Positions 17,610 to 26,140 of a stretch of DNA of 64,000 nt are shown here, piece after piece. Each line of letters opens with the position of its first letter. Positions within the stretch are counted from its first letter, which is position 1. Position numbers and translations under genes: made by a program. The notes under the pieces were generated by a model, which saw only the letters and a list, made by a program, of their open reading frames with translations, was not told where the DNA came from and did not search any database. Source of the DNA: DASZHJ01 sp035280245 (lineage in GTDB: Bacteria; Pseudomonadota; Alphaproteobacteria; ATCC43930; CGMCC-115725); NCBI GenBank assembly GCA_035280245.1, contig DATEGF010000121.1:1-64000 (forward strand). The letters run 5' to 3'.

Positions 17610-18349
17610 GGCCGGCCCCAATCCTCGACGGGAATGCCTTCGATCGCGGCGGCGGCGGCGAGCTGACGCGTGGGATTGACGGCGACGGCCTGATCGGCCC
17701 AGCGCAGCAGCGGCAGATCCGCCGGGTGATCGGAGTAGGCGATCACGCGTGCGCTGCGCGGCGCCGATTCCTTGAGCGCCACGGCGCGCTGTACCTCGGC
17801 GAGCTTCTTGTCGGACCGGACGTTGCCGCCCTCGAGCTCACCCGAGATCCGCTGACCGCGCGTCCAGGCCACCTTGGTGCAGATCACCTCGGCGAAGCCC
17901 AACGCCTTGCCAATCGGCACGACGTGGAGGTCTAGGCTCGCGCTGGCGAGGATCAGGTGATGCCGCGCGCTCCTGTGCGCCTCGATCCGCGTTCGCGCCA
18001 CGGGCCGGACCAGCGCGTCGAGGCACCAGGGCACGAAGCGCTCGGTCCAGGCGGCGATCTCGTCTCGGCTGGCACCGCCCAGGATCGCCCGCACGGCCGC
18101 TGCCTTGAGCGCGGCGTTGTCGACGAAACCGGCGGCGAAGCCCGCGGTGCTGATCAGCAGAGGAACGCAACGCGCAAGCCGCCGCGGGTGCTCGCGCAGG
18201 TAGCCGAGCAGGAAAGCCGCCGTGGTGTCGCGTGTGGTGATGGTGCCGTCGAGGTCGAAGACGGCGATGGTCTCGTCCGAGCCGCTCGCGCTGGCGTTAG
18301 TGGACGGTGATGGGCTCGACGAGGACGTGGAGCCCGGGGATGTCGACAT
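17606..18349 (-). CDS. HAD-IB family phosphatase
   Basis: A 247-aa protein. The HAD core starts near residue 28 with VFDLDGTITTRD, then the motif II serine LASAS, a lysine near SDKKLAE, and the acidic motif YSDHPADLPLLR. Class IB relatives include phosphoserine phosphatase-like enzymes. No start codon exists close to the core, so the ATG at 18349 is used. It gives a Ser-rich leader and a 53-base overlap with the 3' end of the UbiA gene. The tight coupling to a UbiA gene suggests that it dephosphorylates the lipid-linked product. Confidence 0.8.
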   Translation of the reverse strand: MSTSPGSTSSSSPSPSTNASASGSDETIAVFDLDGTITTRDTTAAFLLGYLREHPRRLARCVPLLISTAGFAAGFVDNAALKAAAVRAILGGASRDEIAAWTERFVPWCLDALVRPVARTRIEAHRSARHHLILASASLDLHVVPIGKALGFAEVICTKVAWTRGQRISGELEGGNVRSDKKLAEVQRAVALKESAPRSARVIAYSDHPADLPLLRWADQAVAVNPTRQLAAAAAIEGIPVEDWGRP

Positions 18350-19268
18350 AGAACAAGACCCCTGCGATCGCGCAGAGCATGGCCACGAAGGCTACGAACC
18401 GTCGCTCGCCGAAGAGCCGCTCGGGCGCCTCGGCGGCCGAGTGCGGCCGCAACCCGATGGCGAGATACCATGCGAACATCAGCGAGAACAACGGGAAGGT
18501 GAGCAGGAACTCGATGCGGTACTTGATCAGGAACACGCCGAGGAAGAACGCCGAGCAGATCGCGTAGAAGAACGCCGACACCAGCAGCGAGTCCTGCGTA
18601 TAGAACTGGAACGAGCGGCGGTAGAGGCCCGCGCGCTCGGGATCGGCAATGCCGCGGAGCTCCGAGAAGCGTTTTACCGCCATCAGGAAGGCGCCGCCCA
18701 TCCAATAGGAGAGGATGATGCTGCTCGGCGGCAGCACGTCGTTCACCAGCGCGAACCAACCGAGCAGCAGGCGGAGCGGGTTGTTGATCGACTCCGAGAG
18801 GACGTCGAGATAGGGCGTGTCCTTGGTTCGCGCGGGCCGCGCGTTGTAGAGGATGCCCATGCCCAGGAGCACGCCGCTGGTGATGGCGAAGCTCCGCCCG
18901 ACCTCGAGGGCCGCGCCGAGCCCGAGCGCCACCAGCAGGACGTACTGTGTCATCACCAGCCGGGCGTCGAGCAGCTGCCGCGCCGCCGGACGGTGCCGCT
19001 TCACCGGATGAAAGCGGTCGGACTCCGCGTCGAGGTACTCGTTGATCGTGTAATTGGCGGAGGCGCAGAGGCAGAGCGCGAGGAGCCCGAGGGCCGCATG
19101 CCAGAGCAGGCGCTCGCCCGACGGATGCACGAACAGCAGCGCGAGCGCGAGGCCCGGCAGCATGAACGCATTCTTGACCCAGTGATCGACGCGGGCGATC
19201 CCGAAATAGCGCTGCCAGGCGGGGCCCATAGCCTCGCCTGGCGCGATGTTGTCGACGGCCTCGGACAT
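18297..19268 (-). CDS. UbiA-family prenyltransferase, DPPR-synthase-like
   Basis: A 323-aa membrane protein. The first aspartate-rich motif reads NYTINEYLDAESDRFHPVKRHRP; the acidic run followed by HPxKRxRP is characteristic of the branch containing mycobacterial decaprenyl-phosphate phosphoribose synthase. A second conserved stretch, TKDTPYLDVLSESINNPLR, follows near residue 150. SD GGGAGA precedes ATG 19268. It is the first gene of the four-gene run ubiA-HAD-GT87-sterol desaturase. A reaction attaching a phosphopentose to polyprenyl phosphate is inferred from the motif and context. A ubiquinone-type prenylation is less likely, because no aromatic-acid pathway gene is linked. Confidence 0.8.
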   Translation of the reverse strand: MSEAVDNIAPGEAMGPAWQRYFGIARVDHWVKNAFMLPGLALALLFVHPSGERLLWHAALGLLALCLCASANYTINEYLDAESDRFHPVKRHRPAARQLLDARLVMTQYVLLVALGLGAALEVGRSFAITSGVLLGMGILYNARPARTKDTPYLDVLSESINNPLRLLLGWFALVNDVLPPSSIILSYWMGGAFLMAVKRFSELRGIADPERAGLYRRSFQFYTQDSLLVSAFFYAICSAFFLGVFLIKYRIEFLLTFPLFSLMFAWYLAIGLRPHSAAEAPERLFGERRFVAFVAMLCAIAGVLFYVDIPGLHVLVEPITVH

Positions 19269-19326
19269 CGGGTCTCCCGGAGTGCTCTCCGGTTCTAAGC
19301 CGCGATGGTAAATGAATTCTTAGGGC

Positions 19327-19788
19327 TCAGAACGGCGGCCCCTCGCCCGCGGCGGGATCGAGCAGGCGGCGGAGGCGCTCGGAGCCTACGAGCGCGAAGC
19401 GCAGCGTCACGGCCTTTCGCCGCGCGGCCGCCAGCGCGATGAGCGGCGCCTCCCGCAGCACCGCGCCGCCGAACCCGTCCGCCACGATGAGGCCGCAATC
19501 CCCCGGTATCTCCGCGCGCGGAAAATCCTCCGCCACCGCGAAATAGAACCGGTCGCAGTAGTCGCGATATTTGGGCCATTTGGCGTCACTGCGGAAATCC
19601 TGGAGCGAGGACTTGACCTCGACGATCACCACCTCGCCCCCGCGCCCGAGACCCATCACGTCCGCGCGCCGCCCGTTGGCGAGCGAGACCTCGGTCAAGC
19701 TGGCAAAGCCGCGCTCCGCCAGCGCCCGGCCGACCCCGCGCGCCAGCAGCAGGCGACGGGCCAGATCCTCGGGCGGCGCATCGGTCAT
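19327..19788 (-). CDS. mmcB: MmcB-family DNA repair protein
   Basis: A 153-aa protein of the alphaproteobacterial MmcB family, a PD-(D/E)XK-like nuclease fold. Visible blocks are LTEVSLANGRRADVMGL, VIVEVKSSLQDFRSDAKWPKYRDYCDRFYFAV and GLIVADGFGGAVLR; RADV and EVK supply the acidic and lysine residues of the fold. In Caulobacter the gene belongs to the mitomycin C/UV damage response. Here it is single and faces the BacA/YddA-like ABC gene divergently. Confidence 0.88.
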   Translation of the reverse strand: MTDAPPEDLARRLLLARGVGRALAERGFASLTEVSLANGRRADVMGLGRGGEVVIVEVKSSLQDFRSDAKWPKYRDYCDRFYFAVAEDFPRAEIPGDCGLIVADGFGGAVLREAPLIALAAARRKAVTLRFALVGSERLRRLLDPAAGEGPPF

Positions 19789-19880
19789 GAATGGAGTTTA
19801 ACGCGGCCGTGAGGGTGCATGCAGCCCGCGATTGGGTATAGTCGCGCGCGATTGGCGATCAAGATGGGAGCCCCACGGAT

Positions 19881-21629
19881 ATGACGGCGACACAAGGCCT
19901 CGAGCCAAAGCCTCCGCACAAGCGGCTCCACAACGTGCTGCGCGAGGCTTGGCGCATCGGCAAGCCCTACTGGTTCTCGGACGAGAAGTGGTCGGGTCTG
20001 GGCCTCCTGGTCATCGTGGTCGCACTGAACCTCGCGACGGTCGGGCTGGATGTCTGGCTCAGCTACTGGCGCAACGATTTCTACAACACTATCCAGAATT
20101 TCGACGAAACCGGCTTCTTCCAGCAGATCTGGATCTTCTTCGGCCTCGCGATGACTTACATTGCGGTGGCGGTCTCGCTGGAGTTCCTGACGAGTTGGCT
20201 GCAGATCCGGTGGCGGCGGTGGCTCACCAATCACTATTTGCAGCGCTGGCTCTCTCATCGTGCCTATTACCGGCTGCAGCTCACGGGAGATACGGACAAC
20301 CCCGATCAGCGCATCGCCGAGGACGTGAGGTTCTACATCGAATACACATTCGATCTCACTCTCACGCTCGTGCGCCGGGTCGTATCGCTCTTCTCGTTCC
20401 TCTTCATTCTGTGGTCGCTTTCAGGCCCGATCGAGATCGGTTCCGTCACGGTGCCGCGGGCGATGGTCTGGATCACCTTGGTGTATGCGATCGTCGCCAC
20501 AGTCCTGGCGGTGAAGATCGGCCGACCGCTGGTCGGGCTCAATTTCGATCAACAGCGGTTCGAGGCGGATTTCCGGTATAGCCTGGTGCGTCTGCGCGAG
20601 TACACGGAGAGCGTGGCATTCTACCGAGGCGAACAGCGCGAATACGAGCATTTCGGAATGCGGTTCGCCGGCGTATTCATGAACCGGATCGCCATCATGT
20701 GGCGGACGCTCAAGCTGAATTCCTTTAGATACAGCGTCGCCCAGGCACAGGTGGTCTTTCCTTACCTCGTGCAAGCGCCGCGGTTCTTCGCCAAGCAGAT
20801 CCAGCTCGGCGATCTCATGCAGACGGGGACGGCATTCGATCAGGTCTACTCGTCGCTTTCGTTCATCATCGACAGCTACGATTCGATCGCGCGTTGGCAA
20901 TCCATCGTGGCCCGCCTCGTGACCTTCGACAATCGCGTCGTGGAAATCGAAGGGGGGATGGACGCGACGGGCGAACTCGCAGCTACGCGCGGCGGCAGCG
21001 GTCTCGAGGTCGAGAATCTCGAGCTAGACTTGCCGAATGGGCAGCCGCTGGTCGCGAACGTCGCGTTCAATGCGGCTCCGGAGAGCTCCCTTCTCATCAC
21101 TGGGCCTACCGGCGTCGGAAAGAGTACCGTTCTCCGCGCGATCGCGGGTCTCTGGCCGTTCGGCCGGGGTCGCATGCGGCTGGCCGAGGGGACGGTGTTC
21201 TTCGTGCCGCAGAAGCCGTACCTGCCGCTCGGAACTTTGCGCCAGGCGCTGGCATATCCCGACGACGGCACCAAGATACCCGACGAGACGCTCAAGGCCG
21301 CGCTCGACATGGTCGGTCTCACTCGACTCGCCGACGAGCTCGACGTCACAGACCTATGGTCGCAGCGGCTGTCGCTGGGCGAGCAGCAACGGATCGCTTT
21401 CGCTCGCGCCTTCCTGGCGGAACCCAAGGTGATCTTCCTCGACGAGGCGAGCTCGGCGCTCGACGAGGCGAGCGAGGCGCGGTTCTACCGCATGCTCCGC
21501 GAGGCACCGTGGCGGCCCACGATCGTAAGCGTCGGTCACCGCAGCACCCTCAAGGCGCTGCACGAGCACGCGCTCGATCTCACAAGCCTATCGCGCCTCA
21601 GGACTGCGGCCTCGCCGACGGCAAGTTAG
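19881..21629 (+). CDS. ABC transporter, fused membrane and ATPase domains (YddA/BacA-like)
   Basis: A 582-aa half-transporter. The membrane domain (about 1-350, five or six helices) contains LTNHYLQRWLSHRAYYRLQL and DNPDQRIAEDVRFYIEYTFDL, a hallmark of the SbmA/BacA-YddA-ABCD family. The C-terminal ATPase has Walker A GPTGVGKST, signature LSLGEQQR and Walker B VIFLDEASSALDE. In this family the membrane part imports peptides, vitamin B12 or fatty acyl compounds. No substrate clue lies next to it. The start at ATG 19881 has GGGAG ten bases upstream. Confidence 0.9.
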   Translation: MTATQGLEPKPPHKRLHNVLREAWRIGKPYWFSDEKWSGLGLLVIVVALNLATVGLDVWLSYWRNDFYNTIQNFDETGFFQQIWIFFGLAMTYIAVAVSLEFLTSWLQIRWRRWLTNHYLQRWLSHRAYYRLQLTGDTDNPDQRIAEDVRFYIEYTFDLTLTLVRRVVSLFSFLFILWSLSGPIEIGSVTVPRAMVWITLVYAIVATVLAVKIGRPLVGLNFDQQRFEADFRYSLVRLREYTESVAFYRGEQREYEHFGMRFAGVFMNRIAIMWRTLKLNSFRYSVAQAQVVFPYLVQAPRFFAKQIQLGDLMQTGTAFDQVYSSLSFIIDSYDSIARWQSIVARLVTFDNRVVEIEGGMDATGELAATRGGSGLEVENLELDLPNGQPLVANVAFNAAPESSLLITGPTGVGKSTVLRAIAGLWPFGRGRMRLAEGTVFFVPQKPYLPLGTLRQALAYPDDGTKIPDETLKAALDMVGLTRLADELDVTDLWSQRLSLGEQQRIAFARAFLAEPKVIFLDEASSALDEASEARFYRMLREAPWRPTIVSVGHRSTLKALHEHALDLTSLSRLRTAASPTAS

Positions 21630-21643
21630 CTGGCCCGATTGAG

Positions 21644-21835
21644 CTAATAGTACCGCCAGGGGAAGGCGCGTCGCGCGAGCCGCGCTGCTGCCCCGCGTGC
21701 CTCCTGCATTGCCCGCGACCAGAGCAAGGGCTTTTCGCGCGTGGGCTCGGCAGTGGTGCGCTCGGGCCGGCCGCGCGTCGCCGGCTCACTGACCGCCTCG
21801 CGCGATACCGTTGGTCGGTGAGAGAGCTTGCTCAT
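21644..21835 (-). CDS. 63-aa basic protein of unknown function
   Basis: A small basic protein (MSKLSHRPTVSREAV at the start, RRAFPWRYY at the end). It is supported mainly by context: its ATG overlaps the stop of the 62-aa gene upstream as ATGA, the coupling seen throughout this window. Its stop lies 15 bases beyond the stop of the converging ABC gene. The middle is Ala/Arg/Glu-rich with a helix-forming stretch LLWSRAMQEARGAAARLARR. No function can be assigned. Confidence 0.5.
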   Translation of the reverse strand: MSKLSHRPTVSREAVSEPATRGRPERTTAEPTREKPLLWSRAMQEARGAAARLARRAFPWRYY

Positions 21836-22020
21836 GGTCCGACGATATAGGTGTCGGGATCGGATGGCGTCTGCGGGATCGGTCCAACGGCCTTCGCGAG
21901 GAGCGCCCCGAGGACGACGATCGCGAGGAAGAATGCGAGGGCGGTTAGCCGATGATCGAAGCTCCGGCGCGTCGTCTGCTCGGCGACGCGGTAGACGGGG
22001 AACGAGGGCCTCTTGACCAT
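21832..22020 (-). CDS. 62-aa single-pass membrane protein of unknown function
   Basis: ATG 22020 is preceded by AGGAGG at ideal distance. A cytoplasmic-looking start (MVKRPSFPVYRVAEQTTRRSF) precedes one TM helix (LTALAFFLAIVVLGALLAKAV) and a short polar tail ending SDPDTYIVGP. By the positive-inside rule the N-terminus would face the cytoplasm. It is the first gene of a two-gene unit with the 63-aa basic protein and lies divergent from lysS. No family recognised. Confidence 0.6.
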   Translation of the reverse strand: MVKRPSFPVYRVAEQTTRRSFDHRLTALAFFLAIVVLGALLAKAVGPIPQTPSDPDTYIVGP

Positions 22021-22163
22021 GACGTTTCCTCCTGCTGGGTCGCCCTCAATATGGTGGCGCTGGCGCCGCCCGGATGTGAGCCCGGTCACAAGGCGCGCCG
22101 GTGTTGCGCTTTCGTTGCAAAGCGCTACAAAGAGCCCGTTTTTCAGTGTCTCGGAGAGATTGC

Positions 22164-23648
22164 GTGGTGGAGAACGAAGTCGGCGAGGACATGCTCCGCG
22201 CGGTGCGGCTGGAGAAGATCGCCGCGCTCAAGAAGCTCGGACGCGAGCCTTATCCCTATTCCTTCGCGGCGACCGCGAGCGCTGCCGATCTCGCCACACG
22301 CTACGAGAGCCTGCCGGCGAAGGCGGAGACCCAGGATCGCGTCAAGATCGCGGGTCGCATCCGCTCGATCCGTAACAGCGGCATGTTCATCGATCTGCAC
22401 GACAACTCCGGCAAGATCCAGGTGTTCTCGCACAAGGACATCCTGCCGGAGGCTGAGATGGCCGTGGTGCGGCTCCTCGACATCGGCGACATCATCGGCG
22501 TCGAGGGGCTGGTCCGCCGCACGCCGCGCGGCGAGCTCACTGTGAACGCCGAGAAAGTGACGCTGCTCGCGAAGGCGCTCCTGCCGCTCCCGGAGAAGTA
22601 TCACGGCCTCAACGACATCGAGACGCGCTACCGGCAGCGCTACGTCGACCTGATCGTGACGGAGGAGAGCCGCGCCACGCTCCGCAAGCGGAGCCAAGTG
22701 ATCTCGGTGTTCCGCCGGGTGCTCGCTGAGCGTGGTGCCCTCGAGGTCGAGACGCCGATGCTGCATACCATCCCCGGCGGCGCCTCGGCGAAGCCGTTCA
22801 TCACGCATCACAATGCCCTCGACATGGATCTCTATCTGCGGATCGCGCCCGAGCTGCATCTGAAGCGGCTCATCGTGGGCGGCCTCGCGGACATCGTGTT
22901 CGAGATCAATCGCTGCTTCCGCAACGAGGGCATCTCGCCGCGCCACAATCCAGAGTTCACCACGCTCGAGCTCTATCAGGCCTACGTCGACTACACCGCG
23001 ATGATCGCGATCATCGAGGACCTGATCACCGCGGCGGCGCGCGAGGTGGCGGGCGGGCTGCAGATTTCCTACGGCGGCAAGGCGATCGACCTGACGGCAC
23101 CCTGGCCGCGGAAGTCGATGGCGGAGCTGGTGCGCGAGAAGACCGGCGTGGACTTCCTCGCCATTACGGACGACGCGGCGGCGCGCAAGCAGGCGCGCGC
23201 GCTGGGCGCCGAGATCCACGAGACCTCGGGCTGGGGCCGCGCGCTCGAGGCGGTGTTCGCCCACAAGGTCGAGGAAACACTCATCCAGCCGACCCACGTG
23301 ACGGAATTCCCGCGCGAGATCTCACCGCTCGCCAAGGGCCATCGCAGCGATCCGCGTCTTACCGAGCGCTTCGAGACCTATATCAACGGCTGGGAAGTCG
23401 CGAACGCCTTCTCGGAGATCAACGATCCGCAGGATCAGCAGGCGCGCTTCGAGGCGCAGATGCGCGAGCGCGAGCTCGGCGACGACGAGGCGCAGCGCCT
23501 CGATGCCGACTACGTCACCGCGCTCGAGTACGGCATGCCGCCCGCGGGCGGCCTCGGCCTCGGCATCGACCGGCTCGTGATGATCTTGACCGACAGCCCC
23601 TCGATCCGCGACGTCATCGCCTTCCCGACCATGCGGCCGAAGGGCTAG
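22164..23648 (+). CDS. lysS: Lysyl-tRNA synthetase, class II
   Basis: About 494 aa. The OB-fold anticodon-binding domain (about 50-150) has AGRIRSIRNSGMFIDLHD. The class II catalytic core has motif 2 INRCFRNEGISPRHNPEFT and motif 3 GGLGLGIDRLVMILTDS, ending IAFPTMRPKG. It charges tRNA-Lys with lysine. GTG 22164 is chosen because GGAGAG lies 6 bases before it. An adjacent GTG at 22167 and an ATG at 22191 are in frame and would shorten it slightly. Confidence 0.95.
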   Translation: MVENEVGEDMLRAVRLEKIAALKKLGREPYPYSFAATASAADLATRYESLPAKAETQDRVKIAGRIRSIRNSGMFIDLHDNSGKIQVFSHKDILPEAEMAVVRLLDIGDIIGVEGLVRRTPRGELTVNAEKVTLLAKALLPLPEKYHGLNDIETRYRQRYVDLIVTEESRATLRKRSQVISVFRRVLAERGALEVETPMLHTIPGGASAKPFITHHNALDMDLYLRIAPELHLKRLIVGGLADIVFEINRCFRNEGISPRHNPEFTTLELYQAYVDYTAMIAIIEDLITAAAREVAGGLQISYGGKAIDLTAPWPRKSMAELVREKTGVDFLAITDDAAARKQARALGAEIHETSGWGRALEAVFAHKVEETLIQPTHVTEFPREISPLAKGHRSDPRLTERFETYINGWEVANAFSEINDPQDQQARFEAQMRERELGDDEAQRLDADYVTALEYGMPPAGGLGLGIDRLVMILTDSPSIRDVIAFPTMRPKG

Positions 23649-23686
23649 ATCGCCTACTCGTCCAGTTCCGAGACGCCGCGCGCCTC

Positions 23687-24907
23687 TCAGGCCGGCGATT
23701 GCGCCACCTGCTGCTCCAGCAGGTGCGGGTACCGCAGGCCCGTCGCGGTGTTGACACAGACCACGGTCGCGCCGGCGGGAATGCGACCGGCCTCGCGTAG
23801 TTGATGCACGGCGGCGAGCGTCAAGGCGCCCTCGGGGCTGAGCAGCAGCCCCTCGCGCCGGGCCACCTCGCCCAGCCATGACTCGATCTCCGCATCCGTT
23901 CCGGTGCCACCGTCGACGCGAACGGTCTTGCGCATACGGTCCAGGATATAGGGCGCGGCAAAGGGGTTCCCGACCCAGACGCCGGGTGCGATCCCGTCGA
24001 CCGTGCCGGGAACGACGCTGGCTGCTCCCTCATGCAAGGCGCGGGCGATCGGCGCCGCGCTCGCGTGCTGCGCCGAGACGATGGTCGGTGGCGCATCCGC
24101 GGCGACGGCGCCGCAGCGGCTCAGCTCCTCATAGGCCTTGGCCAAGCCGAGGAGGCCGGGTGCGCCACCCGTCGGCCACACCACGAAGTCCGGCAGCCGC
24201 CAGTTGAGCTGCTCCGCGAGCTCGAGCATGACGGTCTTCTCGCCTTCGAGCCGGTAGGGCTCGCGCAGCCCGCCGACGAATGCGTCGTCCTCGGTCAGCG
24301 ATGCCCGGAACCCCGCGAAGGCATCCTCGGTCCGTCCGCCGTGCTGCGTCGTCAATGCGCCGTAGATCGGCGGCTCGATGAGCCCGATCCGCGGTGGCGT
24401 CGGCGTGACGGGCAATCCCACCCGCATGCGCAGGCCGGCGCGCGCGGCATAAGCGGCCCAGGCGCTGCCGCCGCTGCCGACCGTGGGCATCGCGATCGAG
24501 GTCCAGCCGAGCTCGCACAACCGCGTCACGCCGACGCTGGCGCCGCGCGCCTTGAAGGTCCCGGTCGGATTTCTGCCTTCGTCCTTGACGGAGAGGTGGA
24601 TCCCGAGCCGGCGGCTCGCCTCGGCGAGCGGGATCAGTGGCGTCAGGCCCTCGTGCATGGTGACCGGCGCGCCGCGCGCCGGCAGCAGTCGCGCATAGCG
24701 CCAGATCCCCGGGCCCGCGGTGACGAACGCCGTCCCGCCGTGGCCGTCCTTCACCATCCCCTCGATGTCGTATTGCTGCTCGAGCGGCGCGCCGCAGTCG
24801 CACATGAGCCGCGTCTTCGAGGGCTCGTGGGCGCGCCCGCAGGTCCAGCAGCTCAAACCCGTGGCGTAGGATTGCGTCCGCGCTTCCGTCTTGTTGACCC
24901 GATCCAT
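23687..24907 (-). CDS. Threonine synthase-like PLP enzyme with N-terminal zinc-ribbon-like cysteines
   Basis: A 406-aa fold-type II PLP protein. The N-terminus has CWTCGR and CDCG, a possible metal-binding knuckle seen in archaeal-type threonine synthases. The PLP lysine lies in NPTGTFKARGA and the phosphate-binding loop is TVGSGGSAWAAY. GGAGGT lies 7 bases before ATG 24907. Known relatives convert O-phosphohomoserine to threonine, but divergent members with other substrates exist. No homoserine genes are nearby, so the reaction is only probable. Next downstream on the opposite strand is lysS. Confidence 0.75.
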   Translation of the reverse strand: MDRVNKTEARTQSYATGLSCWTCGRAHEPSKTRLMCDCGAPLEQQYDIEGMVKDGHGGTAFVTAGPGIWRYARLLPARGAPVTMHEGLTPLIPLAEASRRLGIHLSVKDEGRNPTGTFKARGASVGVTRLCELGWTSIAMPTVGSGGSAWAAYAARAGLRMRVGLPVTPTPPRIGLIEPPIYGALTTQHGGRTEDAFAGFRASLTEDDAFVGGLREPYRLEGEKTVMLELAEQLNWRLPDFVVWPTGGAPGLLGLAKAYEELSRCGAVAADAPPTIVSAQHASAAPIARALHEGAASVVPGTVDGIAPGVWVGNPFAAPYILDRMRKTVRVDGGTGTDAEIESWLGEVARREGLLLSPEGALTLAAVHQLREAGRIPAGATVVCVNTATGLRYPHLLEQQVAQSPA

Positions 24908-24934
24908 CCCGCACCTCCGATGGGAGCTTACCAA

Positions 24935-26122
24935 CTATGAGCGTCGATGCCGCACCAGCGTGTAGTAGGCGATGAAGGCACAAACCGCCATGGCCGCGAT
25001 CGTGCCGGCCATCGGCATGGGCGTGCCGTCGTAGAGCGCGGCAACCAGCAGCCCCGAGAGACTGCCGCCGCCCATCTGGATCGCGCCCATGAGCGAGGCT
25101 GCCATGCCCGCCATGTGCGGCAGTGGCTCCATCGCCGATACGGTCGCATTGGGCAGGATGAGGGCGAGCGCCATCACATAGATCAGGATGGGCGTCATGA
25201 TACCGATCGGCCCGCCGACCCGGAGCCAGGCGACGGTCACCACGGCGGCACCCGCCATGAGCAGCACCGCGAAGCCGCCGCGCATCACCTGCTCGCTCGA
25301 GAAGCGATGCGCGAGCCGGCCGTTGATGAAGGCGCCGATGATGAGGCCCGTGGCGCTCATGGCGAAATAGAAGCCGAACTGGTCGACCGGCACGCCGTAG
25401 ACGTTGATCAGCACGAAGGGCGAGCCCGAGAGGAACGAGAACAGGCCCGCGAACACAAAGCCGTTCACGAGCGAGCAGCCGACGGAGCGCCGGTTACTGA
25501 AGAATGCGCCCGCGTTGGTGGCGAGCCGGGTCAGGCGGAGCGCAGTGGGGTCGGGATTTTTGAGCGATTCCGGGAAGAGCAGCACGGTCACCGCGAAGAG
25601 CGCCAGGCCGAAGCTGCCGAGAAACACGAAGATCGCCTGCCAGCCGACGTGCTTCACCAGGAACCCGCCCAGGATCGGCGCGATCAGAGGTGCCAGACTC
25701 ATGGTGAGCGTGATGTAGGAGAGCGTCTGCACCGCGCGCGGGCCGGTCATGTGGTCGCGCACCACGGCGCGGCCGATCACCGGGCCGACGCACGCGCCGC
25801 AACCCTGGACGAGCCGCGCGGTCACGAGCGTCTCGATGTTGGGACTGATCGCGCATGCAAAGCCCGCGAGCATGTAGATGGCGAGGCCGCCGATCAGCAC
25901 CTTCCGCCGGCCGAACCGGTCGGAGATCGGGCCGCAGAACAGCTGCGCTCCGGCATAGCCCACCAAGAAAAGGCTCAAGGTGAGTTGGACGCTCTCGGGG
26001 CCGGCGTCGAAGCTGCGGGCGATGGTGGGGAGCGACGGCAGGCTCATGTCGACCGCGAGCGCGGTGATCGCGGCGAGCGCGCCCAGCAGCACCGTCAATC
26101 CCCAGGACTGGGGTTTCAGCAT
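24935..26122 (-). CDS. Bcr/CflA-type MFS drug exporter
   Basis: A 395-aa, 12-TM drug:H+ antiporter-1 type protein. The first helix carries the acidic motif ALAVDMSLPSLPTI. Motif A (GPISDRFGRRKVLI) and motif C (SLAPLIAPILGGFL) of the Bcr/CflA group are clear. Relatives export bicyclomycin, chloramphenicol or cysteine-pathway metabolites. It lies 27 bases upstream of the threonine-synthase-like gene, so co-transcription is possible. No regulator is adjacent. Confidence 0.88.
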   Translation of the reverse strand: MLKPQSWGLTVLLGALAAITALAVDMSLPSLPTIARSFDAGPESVQLTLSLFLVGYAGAQLFCGPISDRFGRRKVLIGGLAIYMLAGFACAISPNIETLVTARLVQGCGACVGPVIGRAVVRDHMTGPRAVQTLSYITLTMSLAPLIAPILGGFLVKHVGWQAIFVFLGSFGLALFAVTVLLFPESLKNPDPTALRLTRLATNAGAFFSNRRSVGCSLVNGFVFAGLFSFLSGSPFVLINVYGVPVDQFGFYFAMSATGLIIGAFINGRLAHRFSSEQVMRGGFAVLLMAGAAVVTVAWLRVGGPIGIMTPILIYVMALALILPNATVSAMEPLPHMAGMAASLMGAIQMGGGSLSGLLVAALYDGTPMPMAGTIAAMAVCAFIAYYTLVRHRRS

Positions 26123-26140
26123 CTCGATTCCGGTCGGGCC

